DNA of 64,000 nt from Pontiellaceae bacterium B1224 (lineage in GTDB: Bacteria > Verrucomicrobiota > Kiritimatiellia > Kiritimatiellales > Pontiellaceae). Below, piece after piece: positions 40,927 through 50,552 of the stretch. Position 1 is the first letter of the stretch, and each line of letters starts with the position of its first letter. The notes beneath the pieces are model-generated. The model did not search any database and was not told where the DNA came from. It saw nothing but the letters and a program-made list of their open reading frames with translations. The stretch spans positions 62,001 to 126,000 of the forward strand of contig JAROBA010000003.1 of assembly GCA_029432815.1 (NCBI GenBank), given 5' to 3'. A program made the translations under genes and the position numbers.

Positions 40927-43104
40927 ATGAAGATTATAACATTAACGACTACTCTGTTGGCAGGTTGCTTCAGCATGAGCGTACATGCGGGGTTCGAACA
41001 GTTTGCCCCCGTTACTGGGGAAGCCAATGTCTTTTACGCCACTTCCAGCGGAAATCCTGGTGATTACTGGTTTTTTTCAACGTGGGGCTTGGCAGATCTG
41101 CAGAGTATCACTACCGATGACCGGACGTTTGAATTAGCGCCTAATATTAACGCGTACAATGCATCCGACCCCGATTGGTCAAATGGATCCGGAGATGGCA
41201 ATGCATGGATGGACATGACGACGTTGTTCCGGGCAAATCCTATTCTCCCCAACAGTACGAACGCTACATTTAACGTTACCGTGGATGCTAACGATCTCGA
41301 TGAACGCTATTCGGTGGTAGCCTTTGTCAGGGTGCGTGATAATTCGGGTGAATGGCCGGTTGTCAGGGAAGATACGGTGACCCTAACCACACCGGGAACA
41401 TACTCTCTTTCTGTAGACATTTATCCTGGCAATACCAGCGGCTTCCACACATGTGATGCCGGATTCACCATGTCTGGTCTGAATGCCAATCCCACCAGCG
41501 ATTGGGGCTCGATGACCGTTACCGCAACGGAGTTGTCCATTGGTATTAATGATGTTATTCCTCCCAACCCATCTCCGATGACGTTTGAGACCGCTCCGTA
41601 TGCCATCAGCGATCAGGCGATCAGCATGACCGCCACCACCGCGATTGATGATTTTGCGGACGTTGAGTATTACTTCACCTGCACCGCAGGCGGTGGCAAT
41701 GACAGCGGCTGGCAAAGCAGCACAAATTATGTAGACACCGGTTTGGCGGCCAACACATTATACAGCTATACGGTGACAGCGCGCGACACGAGTAATCAGA
41801 ACGAAGGGTTGGCATCATCTGCCGCTTCGGCCACGACGCCTGCCACAGATACCACAGCCCCTTCGCCGAACCCGATGACCTTTTCAGTTGCTCCCGAAGC
41901 AGGAATGACTCTGGTCAGTATGACAGCGACAACTGCAACCGATGTTTCCGGAGTTGAGTATTACTTTGCCTGTACCTTCGGTGGCGTTGGCGCGAATGAC
42001 AGCGGCTGGCAGAGCAGTCCTGTTTATGTAGACACGGGGTTGGAGCCTTCTTCGAGCTACACCTATACGGTGACTGCGCGGGATTTGAGCGCTGCTACGA
42101 ATGTAACAGCAGCTTCGGCCGCTGTTTCGGTAACAACATCGGCTTTGGAACCGTGGATGGTCAATTCGCTTACAAACTACACCGGCGACACTTGGCAGGC
42201 GATGACTGCTTTTGATCTGAATGTTGACGGACTGGAGTATGGTTCTGAATTAGACGATCCGGATTCGGCGATCACGTTTGACGGCTCCGGGGCGACTTTC
42301 GGCGGATTAAATACGGCTACGTATTATACCCGCAATGTGTTACGTACGCTCGCGCAGGATTATGATGACGGCAGCTTTGAGGCCTACGCGACCATCGTCT
42401 TTAACGGAAATTCAGATCAGGCAGCCTTTATCGGGATGGGACAGGGTATTGTTGCTCCTTCTGTTAACGGTAACTGGGGTGTGCCTGATTTGGCTCTGGG
42501 TGGGGTGCAGTCCGTTTTAGGTGAAATTAAAACCAGTTTGTCGTCAAACCCGGATCATCAGGGCTGTGCCATGTTGAAGATTGTAGATGGGGGGGAAGAC
42601 ACTAAATACGAAACCGATCCCGTACCTACTGTTGGCACGTTCAGAGTAAAACTGACCTATGATGCGGATCTCAATGAGGCAACCATCAAGGTAGATACAG
42701 ATTATGCCGGCGGTGCTTTTGTTGCCGATCTCGATCTGGGTACGATTGATACCAGCGGTTCAGGTGGAACCAATATGTTCTATGGTGCTCCCGTTCGCGT
42801 TTATGTCGGCGGTGGCGAGGGCGCGGTTGTCCGCGATCTCGTGATTAAATCTTCTCTGAATGAAGTAGTCATTGGTGATGTTTCACTTGGGGGTTCAGGT
42901 TTGGTTTCAGGTGGCGGGATGGAGCTCTCGTGGGATGGCTGGGCAGGCCAGACCTATGACGTACAATATAAATCCGATCTGATGAATAGCGCATGGACGA
43001 CGGATACATCCGCTTCAGACATTTACGTTACCGAAAGTGGAACAACATCGGCAACATCCACGGTGAGTGGGGCTCAGGTGTACTATCGGGTGATTGCTAA
43101 ATAA
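40927..43104 (+). CDS. Secreted Fn3-like repeat protein of the laminarin operon
   Basis: The 725-residue protein has a signal peptide (MKIITLTTTLLAGCFSMSVHAG). An N-terminal beta-rich domain of about 200 residues has no family I can name. Two similar Fn3-like units follow (about 215-315 and 318-415: MTATTAxDxxxVEYYFxC, SGWQSS, YTYTVTARD), then a jelly-roll-like domain (about 420-640) and the shared C-terminal module (AGQTYDVQYKSDLMNSAWTT to YYRVIAK). Placed first in the operon, it is probably a glucan-binding surface or extracellular protein. Start at 40927 has AGGTAA before it. Confidence 0.8.
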   Translation: MKIITLTTTLLAGCFSMSVHAGFEQFAPVTGEANVFYATSSGNPGDYWFFSTWGLADLQSITTDDRTFELAPNINAYNASDPDWSNGSGDGNAWMDMTTLFRANPILPNSTNATFNVTVDANDLDERYSVVAFVRVRDNSGEWPVVREDTVTLTTPGTYSLSVDIYPGNTSGFHTCDAGFTMSGLNANPTSDWGSMTVTATELSIGINDVIPPNPSPMTFETAPYAISDQAISMTATTAIDDFADVEYYFTCTAGGGNDSGWQSSTNYVDTGLAANTLYSYTVTARDTSNQNEGLASSAASATTPATDTTAPSPNPMTFSVAPEAGMTLVSMTATTATDVSGVEYYFACTFGGVGANDSGWQSSPVYVDTGLEPSSSYTYTVTARDLSAATNVTAASAAVSVTTSALEPWMVNSLTNYTGDTWQAMTAFDLNVDGLEYGSELDDPDSAITFDGSGATFGGLNTATYYTRNVLRTLAQDYDDGSFEAYATIVFNGNSDQAAFIGMGQGIVAPSVNGNWGVPDLALGGVQSVLGEIKTSLSSNPDHQGCAMLKIVDGGEDTKYETDPVPTVGTFRVKLTYDADLNEATIKVDTDYAGGAFVADLDLGTIDTSGSGGTNMFYGAPVRVYVGGGEGAVVRDLVIKSSLNEVVIGDVSLGGSGLVSGGGMELSWDGWAGQTYDVQYKSDLMNSAWTTDTSASDIYVTESGTTSATSTVSGAQVYYRVIAK

Positions 43105-43248
43105 AGTTGATCACATCGACCCGGCGGACTGGACTACGGTTTGGTTCGCCGGTTACCTCACCGCAATTAATTCACCACTCGATAGGATTGAATATAACCA
43201 ATCTATACTGTCGTTTGCACGATTCATAATGAAGTCAGGGAGTTATAC

Positions 43249-45399
43249 ATGATCTATAATAAAGCAACGGCGCTCGGCCTCGCGGTCATACTCAGTGCGG
43301 GTATATCGGCCCATTCAGCCGTGATATGGTCGGATGAATTTGATGATACGGTGATAAACAAAGACAACTGGACGTATGACGTGGGCGGGCACGGATTTGG
43401 CAACGGTCAAATGGAATACAACACCGCGCGGTCGGAAAATTCCTACATCGATAATGGCAGTCTGGTCATTAAAGCCATCCGGGAAAGTTATTCCGGCAAT
43501 GAGTTTACTTCGGCCCGTATGATTACACAGGGACGCTTCGCATTTAAGTACGGCAGTCTGGAAGCCCGGATCAAAATGCCTGACACGGAAAACGGGTTGT
43601 GGCCCGCATTCTGGCTGCTGGGCAACAACTTTCCCGGTGTTGAATGGCCGCATTGCGGAGAAATGGATATCGTTGAGATGGGATCCGAGGCGGGTATTGC
43701 AGAAGGGAAGCAGCAGGAAAGATTCAACTGCGCGTTGCACTTTTCGAATGCCGCCGAAGAAAAACAAAGCAATGTGGCGTGGGAAGATGCTCCAGTGGAT
43801 CTGAGTCTGGACTATCACCTCTACAAAGTGTCATGGACCCCGACTGATATCACCTTCTATCTGGATGGAGCCGTCGTTGCAACCTGGGATATTACGGCAG
43901 ATTATATGGCGGAGTTTCATCAGCCTCACTTCATGATTCTGAACCTCGCCATCGGCGGATGGCCGGACACATACACAGGTGTTACCGATCCGGCCGGGGT
44001 AACGGCTTTGCCTGGCGCGGGATCCAGTGCCATCATGCAGATCGACTGGGTGCGACTTTCCGACAATCCATACACGGAACTTTACCTGGGCGAAGACGCA
44101 GAAGAGTCCGGAAATTTCGGCATTTTTACAGAAACAACTCCGGTCGATAGTTCACTCGTTTTCGGCGACGATACGGCAACGAACTGGCCATATAGCGACG
44201 AGGCGGCCTTGTACCTCTGGGCGGATACGATGACTGTTTCCGACACACCGGCGACACCTTCCGAAGGGACTGAGTGTGTGACGTTCAATGTCCAAAGCGT
44301 TGGCTGGCTGGGCATGGGGGTCTTTATGCCGAACTTCCGCAATATGGAAAACTATTCGGACGGAACCCTGCACTTTGATATTCAGACCACTTCGAGCGAC
44401 ATCTTGAAAGTTGGCGTTCAAAGTTCCAGAGCCGGTCAGTTCTGGCTTCCCATGGGCGATGAAACAACCGAGTTCGGGTTTGCCCGCGACGGCGATTGGC
44501 ACTCAATCAGCGTTCCGCTGAACCGGTTCGCCAATACCGACTTTAAGACGATCCAACAGATGTTTATGTTGCTGGCTGATTCGGCGACACCTGGCACGGC
44601 GATTTCACTGGACAATATCTGGTGGGAACCGAGTGTGGTACGGGCAAGACCCTCAGCCGGTAGTTTCGGGGTCTACACCGAGACCGGCACCAACAAGAGT
44701 GCGGGGGAATTTGGTCTGGGCGTGGACGGCGACTTTTTCGTTTGGGCCGACACGTTGGACCCTGCTGTGCAGGACCCATATGAAGGCAGCGAAAGCCTTA
44801 GTTTCACATCGGCACCTGGTCTGTCCTGGTTTGGCGCGGCCTTTACGCCGAACGTGAAATATGATCTTTCGGCGTTCGACAATCCGAATGGTACCTTGAA
44901 TTTTGCCATGAAGACGAGTTCCTCGGTTCCGTTTCAGGTCGGTATGAAGAGCGGCAACATGGATGGTGTGGGGCAGAAATGGATTTCCTTCGAGGCCGGC
45001 AGCGATCCCTACGGATTTGTTCGTGATGGAAACTGGCACATGATCCAGATTCCGACTTCAAACTTTGTCGCGGATGTGGATCTCTCTCAGATGAGCCAGC
45101 TCTTCCAGATTCTGGGTACAGAGGAGGCGATTTCTGATATTGAGTTGGACGATATTTACTATGCGGGCGGCAGGGCGTTTAAAACCAATGTGGTGTCAGC
45201 CTTGATTCAGGACGGGGTTGGCATCAGCTGGCCGTCGACCGACGGTTCGAGCTACACCGTGCAATGGGCGGAAGCGATCAACACCAATACGGTTTGGAAT
45301 AGTGTGAGTCCTGCTGTTGAGGGCGATTGGACCACTAAAACCGTATTCGATCCGACCATCGACCCGAGCAGATTCTATCAGGTCGTTGAATTACCGTAA
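43249..45399 (+). CDS. Secreted multidomain GH16 beta-1,3-glucanase
   Basis: The 716-residue protein has a signal peptide (ALGLAVILSAGISAHSA), a GH16 domain (about residues 25-275) with intact C-G-E138-M-D140-I-V-E143, and two tandem accessory domains of similar sequence (about 285-465 and 470-645: GIFTET/GVYTET, LYLWADT/FFVWADT, WLGMGVFMPN/WFGAAFTPN, SGDGTLHFDI-like). These resemble the ExoP-type sugar-binding module. The shared C-terminal module ends it (FYQVVELP). Role: depolymerising laminarin while held to the substrate. GGGAG precedes the ATG. Confidence 0.92.
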   Translation: MIYNKATALGLAVILSAGISAHSAVIWSDEFDDTVINKDNWTYDVGGHGFGNGQMEYNTARSENSYIDNGSLVIKAIRESYSGNEFTSARMITQGRFAFKYGSLEARIKMPDTENGLWPAFWLLGNNFPGVEWPHCGEMDIVEMGSEAGIAEGKQQERFNCALHFSNAAEEKQSNVAWEDAPVDLSLDYHLYKVSWTPTDITFYLDGAVVATWDITADYMAEFHQPHFMILNLAIGGWPDTYTGVTDPAGVTALPGAGSSAIMQIDWVRLSDNPYTELYLGEDAEESGNFGIFTETTPVDSSLVFGDDTATNWPYSDEAALYLWADTMTVSDTPATPSEGTECVTFNVQSVGWLGMGVFMPNFRNMENYSDGTLHFDIQTTSSDILKVGVQSSRAGQFWLPMGDETTEFGFARDGDWHSISVPLNRFANTDFKTIQQMFMLLADSATPGTAISLDNIWWEPSVVRARPSAGSFGVYTETGTNKSAGEFGLGVDGDFFVWADTLDPAVQDPYEGSESLSFTSAPGLSWFGAAFTPNVKYDLSAFDNPNGTLNFAMKTSSSVPFQVGMKSGNMDGVGQKWISFEAGSDPYGFVRDGNWHMIQIPTSNFVADVDLSQMSQLFQILGTEEAISDIELDDIYYAGGRAFKTNVVSALIQDGVGISWPSTDGSSYTVQWAEAINTNTVWNSVSPAVEGDWTTKTVFDPTIDPSRFYQVVELP

Positions 45400-45422
45400 G
45401 CGTGAAGAGTCGTAAACCTATT

Positions 45423-48020
45423 ATGAAAACTATGAGCGTAGATATTATGAATATACTGAATAGAATAGCTGAAAACCTGTCGGCATCCTCCTTCGCGGCC
45501 AGCGTGACCGCCGGCCTGGTGTTGCTGGCGACGGCAGGCATTTCGCATGCATCAACTCCATTTACCGGAACCCCGATCTCCATCCCCGGCACCATAGAGA
45601 TGGAAGATTACGATCTCGGCGGCGAGGGCGATGCCTATCACGATGTCGACGCAGGCAATAATGGACCCGCCTCCTATCGAACGGATGATGTCGATCACGA
45701 GGCGTGCAGCGAAGGTGGATTTAATGTCGGGTGGACCGCGACCGGCGAGTGGCTGAAATACACGGTGAATGTGGCTTCAAACGGCAGCTACACGATTACC
45801 GCGCATGTGGCCAGTGCGGTTACAACGGGCGCTTTCCATGTTGAGGTCGATGATGTTGATGTATCCGGCTCAATTTCGGTTGGCACGACCGGCGGCTGGC
45901 AGACCTGGGAAGATAGGACGGCGATCGTTACGCTCTCCGCGGGCCAGCAGGTGGTTAAACTCGTTATTGAGGGTAACGATCTTAACATAGATCGTTTAGA
46001 TATTACGTATAATGGTCCTCCGCCAGTGGAACCAACCGCTCTGCAGGTTGATTCGACCGGAGCCAACTCCGTCAGCCTGAGCTGGAAGGCCCCGGTCACC
46101 GGAAGTCCGACCGGCTACAACGTGAAGCGCGCAACCTCCAGCGGCGGAACGTACGCGACCGTTGGCAGTCCGGCAACTACCGCCTTTACGGATTCCGTGA
46201 CCGGTGGTTCAACCTACTATTATGTGGTATCGGCATTGACCGCGAGCGGCGAGAGCGCCGACAGTGCGTTTGTGTCTGCCACGCCCGCCCTGGGAGTGCC
46301 GGGGCCCCCCACAGGCCTCGCGGCCAACTCCGGTGACAATCAGGTCGTATTGAGCTGGACCGCCTCGGCGGTCGGCAGCCCGACCAGCTATAATGTGCTG
46401 CGTTCCACCACGAGTGGCTCTGATTATGCTGCCATCACCACGCCCGGAGCCCAGACAACCACAAGCTTTGTGGATAACACGGCCGTTAACGGCACGACAT
46501 ATTATTACGTGGTGTCGGCTGTGAACGCGACCGGGGAAGGCGCCCGCTCCACGGAAGCGAGCGCCACACCTGCTGTTTTCTCCGGTATTTACGAACCCTT
46601 TGACTATCCCGTTGGAAATCTCCCCAACAGTACGGCTGCCACCGCCGACGGTTTCGGCACCTGGACCTGCGGGATCGACGGCACGGTCTATGACGGTCTG
46701 AGCTACACCGGGTTGCCCGTGGAAAACAACGCGCTTCAATCAGCCGGAACTCGGCAGTTTGTGAGCCTTGATGACCCAATCTCCAGTGGAACCAAGTGGA
46801 TAAGTTTTCTGTATTATGTTCCCGGGAATATGGGGGCAAACCACAACGGAGTATACTTCCCGAACAGCAGTGCCTCCTGTTTATTCTTTGGCTTTGGACT
46901 GTCTCCGCTCTCCGGTACACAAGGTGAGCTGGCTCTGGGGTCAATGACCACCGCTGGCACCACCGCTCTGGGCGCAACCCAACTCGCACTGTTGGGTGCG
47001 GGTACCTACGGAACGACCTATTTGGTCGCGATGGAAATTCAGTTCGATACCTCCGGTAACAACGATACGGTAACGGTTTATTTGAATCCGGTGGCCAACC
47101 AGGCTGCGCCGGGGGTGCCTGCTGCCGGGACGGTTAGTTCCTTTGATGTCGGAACCATTTCCGGAGTAGGTCTGAATGTTCAGGCGGGCGGCTGGGTCGG
47201 CCTCGATGAGATTCGTATTGCCGATACGTATGCCGATGCAGTGGATGCGGTCACCACGGCACCGGATACGCCCTCCGGACTGAATGCCACAACTGGAAAT
47301 AATCTGGTTTCCCTAAGCTGGACTGCTGCCGGAGGCGGCCTTTCGACCGGGTATAATGTGAAGCGCTCATCCAGTTCCGGCGGACCTTACACGACCATCG
47401 GTACCACCTCAGTACCGACCGTGACGTATGACGATGCGATCGTGGGCGGACAGACCTATTACTATGTGGTTTCGGCTGTGAACGGAGTAGGGGAGAGCGC
47501 GGACAGTTCATACGTTTCTGCAATGCCTGTTCTTGCGGCTCCGGATACCCCCGGAGGTTTATCGGCCGTCGCCGGCGATTCTCAGGTATCGTTAAGTTGG
47601 TCGGCCAGTGACTTTACGACGGTTTACGACGTGAAGAGATCTGCAGATTTTGCGGGGCCTTATAGCTCCGTCGGAACCACGGGTGCTCTCACGTATAACG
47701 ATTCTGATCTAAACAACTCCGTAACCTACTACTATGTGATTGCGGCGATCGGTGTTGGTGGTTCAAGTGCCGACAGTTCGCCGGTGAGTGCGACCCCGTT
47801 CGGTCCTTTACCGCTCGTGCTGGATATTGATCCGGGCGTGGGCATCACCTGGTTCGCCAGTAACAGCGCCACCTATCAGGTCCAGTGGGCTGTCGAGGAT
47901 ATGGGTACGAATACCGTCTGGAACAATCTGGGCCAATCGATCTATGGGGATGGTACAACCAACACGGTGTTTGATCCTGTCGGTGCGCCGCACAATGTCT
48001 ATCAGGTGATCTCGTATTAG
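45423..48020 (+). CDS. Secreted CBM6 and fibronectin-III repeat protein
   Basis: The protein of about 865 residues has a signal peptide (FAASVTAGLVLLATAGISHAS), a CBM6 domain (about 45-195: IEMEDYDLGGEGDAYHDVD, GWTATGEWLKYTVNVA, LNIDRLDITYNG), and two Fn3 units. A LamG-like domain (about 390-605) and two more Fn3 units (TYYYVVSAVN repeats) follow, then the shared C-terminal module. No catalytic domain is seen. It is a likely substrate-binding scaffold for beta-glucan. Several starts are possible (45402, 45423, 45447); 45423 is a compromise. Confidence 0.82.
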   Translation: MKTMSVDIMNILNRIAENLSASSFAASVTAGLVLLATAGISHASTPFTGTPISIPGTIEMEDYDLGGEGDAYHDVDAGNNGPASYRTDDVDHEACSEGGFNVGWTATGEWLKYTVNVASNGSYTITAHVASAVTTGAFHVEVDDVDVSGSISVGTTGGWQTWEDRTAIVTLSAGQQVVKLVIEGNDLNIDRLDITYNGPPPVEPTALQVDSTGANSVSLSWKAPVTGSPTGYNVKRATSSGGTYATVGSPATTAFTDSVTGGSTYYYVVSALTASGESADSAFVSATPALGVPGPPTGLAANSGDNQVVLSWTASAVGSPTSYNVLRSTTSGSDYAAITTPGAQTTTSFVDNTAVNGTTYYYVVSAVNATGEGARSTEASATPAVFSGIYEPFDYPVGNLPNSTAATADGFGTWTCGIDGTVYDGLSYTGLPVENNALQSAGTRQFVSLDDPISSGTKWISFLYYVPGNMGANHNGVYFPNSSASCLFFGFGLSPLSGTQGELALGSMTTAGTTALGATQLALLGAGTYGTTYLVAMEIQFDTSGNNDTVTVYLNPVANQAAPGVPAAGTVSSFDVGTISGVGLNVQAGGWVGLDEIRIADTYADAVDAVTTAPDTPSGLNATTGNNLVSLSWTAAGGGLSTGYNVKRSSSSGGPYTTIGTTSVPTVTYDDAIVGGQTYYYVVSAVNGVGESADSSYVSAMPVLAAPDTPGGLSAVAGDSQVSLSWSASDFTTVYDVKRSADFAGPYSSVGTTGALTYNDSDLNNSVTYYYVIAAIGVGGSSADSSPVSATPFGPLPLVLDIDPGVGITWFASNSATYQVQWAVEDMGTNTVWNNLGQSIYGDGTTNTVFDPVGAPHNVYQVISY

Positions 48021-48114
48021 TCTGGTATTGGAATGTGTGGTGAAAAAGGTCATCCGCAATTGGGTCTTATGTTATTTTCTGAAGCCGGTACTGCGAATTG
48101 CGAAAAGGAATGTG

Positions 48115-49131
48115 ATGATGAAATGTTTTATATACCTGCTGACAATCGGGATGATGTGCTCTTGCGGTTCCGCCTCTGGTCCCGGGAGCGTGAAGGTTTC
48201 CGAACGCCGGATTCTGGTAAACGATGCGCCTTATCTGATTACAGGAATCTGCTACCACCCCGTGCCCAAAGGAAGCTCTGACCGGAATTTCCAAGGTCTG
48301 GAAAAAGATCTGGCATTGATGGAAGAGGCGGGGGTGAACACGATTCGGGTTTATGGTCCCATCGATGACAAAACGGTGTTGGATAAAATCCACGCGGCGG
48401 GAATGAAAGTCATCATCGGCTTCGGTTATAATCAGGGTGAACACTTCGACATTCTGTCAGGTACATTTATCGATTACGTTAACACGTATAAAAGCCATCC
48501 TGCTATTTTGATGTGGGAGCTCGGTAACGAATATAACTATCACCCGCAATGGTTCGAGGATGATATTAAGAACTGGTACACGGCGCTGAATAATGCCGCC
48601 GAGCTGATCCACCAAAATGACCCATCTCATCCGGTCACAACCGCGCATGGTGAACTGCCGGATGAATTGGCGCTTTCCTTATGTCCTGACGTGGATGTGT
48701 GGGGAATGAATGTCTACCGCTGGGATGATCCCGAAGAGATATTCAAAGAATGGGCGCGGGTTAGCGACAAGCCGATGTATCTATCCGAAGCCGGTGCCGA
48801 CAGTTTCATGACGGCAGCGATGCATGGCTACAAGAAGGGCGAAAATGAAAAGGCACAGGCCAGAGCGACCGAACGCATTCTCAAGGGCATTTTCCGGCAT
48901 TCGGACATCTGCTCGGGCGTTGCAATCTTCTCTTTCACAGACGGGTGGTGGAAAGCGGGAAGCCCGGACACGCAGGATCCCGGCGGTTCCGCACCGAACA
49001 GCGGTGGTGTACCGTATGATGGCGCGGCCAATGAGGAATACTGGGGTATCGTGGATATCGACCGGAATAAGAAAAAGGTCTTCGACGTTGTGAAGGAACA
49101 GTACGAGGAACAGCAGGAGTCTCGTAAATGA
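48115..49131 (+). CDS. TIM-barrel glycoside hydrolase lipoprotein (clan A, GH2/GH5-like)
   Basis: The 338-residue protein starts MMKCFIYLLTIGMMCSCGS, a lipoprotein signal whose lipobox Cys is at about residue 15-17. The barrel has GVNTIRVYGPIDDKTVL, the acid/base motif WELGNEYNYHP (about residue 145) and the nucleophile motif LSEAGADSF (about 228). This fits clan GH-A enzymes related to GH2 TIM barrels or bacterial glucanosyltransferase-like proteins; I cannot fix the family. It probably trims or transfers short glucans at the cell surface. AAAAGGAATGTG precedes the ATG, and its end overlaps the transporter start by four bases. Confidence 0.8.
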   Translation: MMKCFIYLLTIGMMCSCGSASGPGSVKVSERRILVNDAPYLITGICYHPVPKGSSDRNFQGLEKDLALMEEAGVNTIRVYGPIDDKTVLDKIHAAGMKVIIGFGYNQGEHFDILSGTFIDYVNTYKSHPAILMWELGNEYNYHPQWFEDDIKNWYTALNNAAELIHQNDPSHPVTTAHGELPDELALSLCPDVDVWGMNVYRWDDPEEIFKEWARVSDKPMYLSEAGADSFMTAAMHGYKKGENEKAQARATERILKGIFRHSDICSGVAIFSFTDGWWKAGSPDTQDPGGSAPNSGGVPYDGAANEEYWGIVDIDRNKKKVFDVVKEQYEEQQESRK

Positions 49132-50552
49132 GCAAAGCGACGCACTATAAAACCGCACCGGAAGATCGAATTTCCATAAAGCAGAAATTTGCGTATGCCA
49201 TTGGGATGCTGGTCAACAATCTTCAGGCTGCGGCCTTGCCGGCTATGGTGGTTATTCTTAATCTCGGATTGGGAATGGATCCGGTGCTTGTCGGTCTGCT
49301 GGGAGCGATCCCCCGAGTATTTGATGCGGTCTCCGATCCAATGCTTGGATATATTTCCGACAACACGCGTACCCGATGGGGCCGGCGCAGGCCGTTTATT
49401 TTTGTGGGAGCCCTCTCAGCCGGGCTTATCTTCGCCCTGATGTGGCAGCTTCCTGCCGGCCACAGCCAGATGTTTTATTTCTGGACCTTTTTGGTGGCGT
49501 CTATTTTATTTTTTCTGGCCTATACGGTCTATGCAACTCCCTTCGTCGCGTTCGGCTATGAAATGACACCTGACTACAATGAACGAACGCGGTTACACGC
49601 CTTTGCCAATACGGTCGGTCAACTTGCCTGGCTCGGGGTTCCCTGGTTCTATGCCCTGATGGCCAGCAGCCTGTTTAAGGATACCGTGCATGGCGCACGG
49701 GTGCTGGCCGTATGGGTGGGTATTGTTGTCGCGTTGCTGGGTATCATCCCGGCAATCTTCTGTAGGGAAAAACAGACCACAGCTCCCAAGGCCGCCGAAG
49801 GCTTCCTGAAAAACATGAAGCAATTCCTGAAGGGTATTGGAACAACTTTCAAGTGCAGTCCGTTCGTTAAACTTTGCGGAGCAACCTTTCTCGTTTTCAA
49901 CGGTTTTCAACTCGGCATGTCGTTTTCGCTGTATGTCATGATCTACTTTTTGTTTAACGGCGATGACTCAGACGCGGGAAAGCTGATGGGTTCTTACGGG
50001 ACACTGACCGCGATTTTCACCCTGTGTGTCATCCCGCTGACCGGCTGGATCGCAACGCATATCGGTAAACGTAAAACCTTCATCATTACGATCAGCCTAT
50101 CGATCGTAGGATATGCAATTAAATGGGTGGGCTACAATCCTGAGCATCCATACTGGCTGCTGTTCGCCGCTCCTTTAGTGGCCTTCGGAACGGGATCGTT
50201 GTTTACACTGATGGGTTCGATGATCTCGGATGTCTGCGACTATGATGAACTGCAGACCCACCAGCGTCGTGAGGGTGTTTTCGGTGCGATCTATTGGTGG
50301 ATGGTCAAGGTCGGCATGGCGCTGGCCGGATTATTAACCGGTGTGTTGCTTAAAGTATCCGGATTTGATGTGGCCTTGAAAGCGGAGCAGGCGGACCAAA
50401 CGTTGTTGCTTTTAAGGGTGTTTGACGTCGGTATCCCGATCATCACCTCGATCATTGCGCTCTGGATTATCGCGAGCTATCCAATCACTGAACAAAAGGC
50501 TCATGAAATTCGAGGTGAACTGGAACGCCGCAGGGGAAAAAGCAATGCCTAG
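49128..50552 (+). CDS. GPH-family sugar:cation symporter (MelB-like)
   Basis: The 474-residue protein has 12 predicted membrane helices and GPH signatures: RVFDAVSDPMLGYISDNTRTRWGRRRPFIFVGAL in the first half and MISDVCDYDELQTHQRREGVFGAIYWWMVKVGMALAG in the second. GPH transporters take up glycosides with sodium or protons. In this operon it is the likely importer of laminari-oligosaccharides released by the neighbouring hydrolases. Confidence 0.92.
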   Translation: MSKATHYKTAPEDRISIKQKFAYAIGMLVNNLQAAALPAMVVILNLGLGMDPVLVGLLGAIPRVFDAVSDPMLGYISDNTRTRWGRRRPFIFVGALSAGLIFALMWQLPAGHSQMFYFWTFLVASILFFLAYTVYATPFVAFGYEMTPDYNERTRLHAFANTVGQLAWLGVPWFYALMASSLFKDTVHGARVLAVWVGIVVALLGIIPAIFCREKQTTAPKAAEGFLKNMKQFLKGIGTTFKCSPFVKLCGATFLVFNGFQLGMSFSLYVMIYFLFNGDDSDAGKLMGSYGTLTAIFTLCVIPLTGWIATHIGKRKTFIITISLSIVGYAIKWVGYNPEHPYWLLFAAPLVAFGTGSLFTLMGSMISDVCDYDELQTHQRREGVFGAIYWWMVKVGMALAGLLTGVLLKVSGFDVALKAEQADQTLLLLRVFDVGIPIITSIIALWIIASYPITEQKAHEIRGELERRRGKSNA

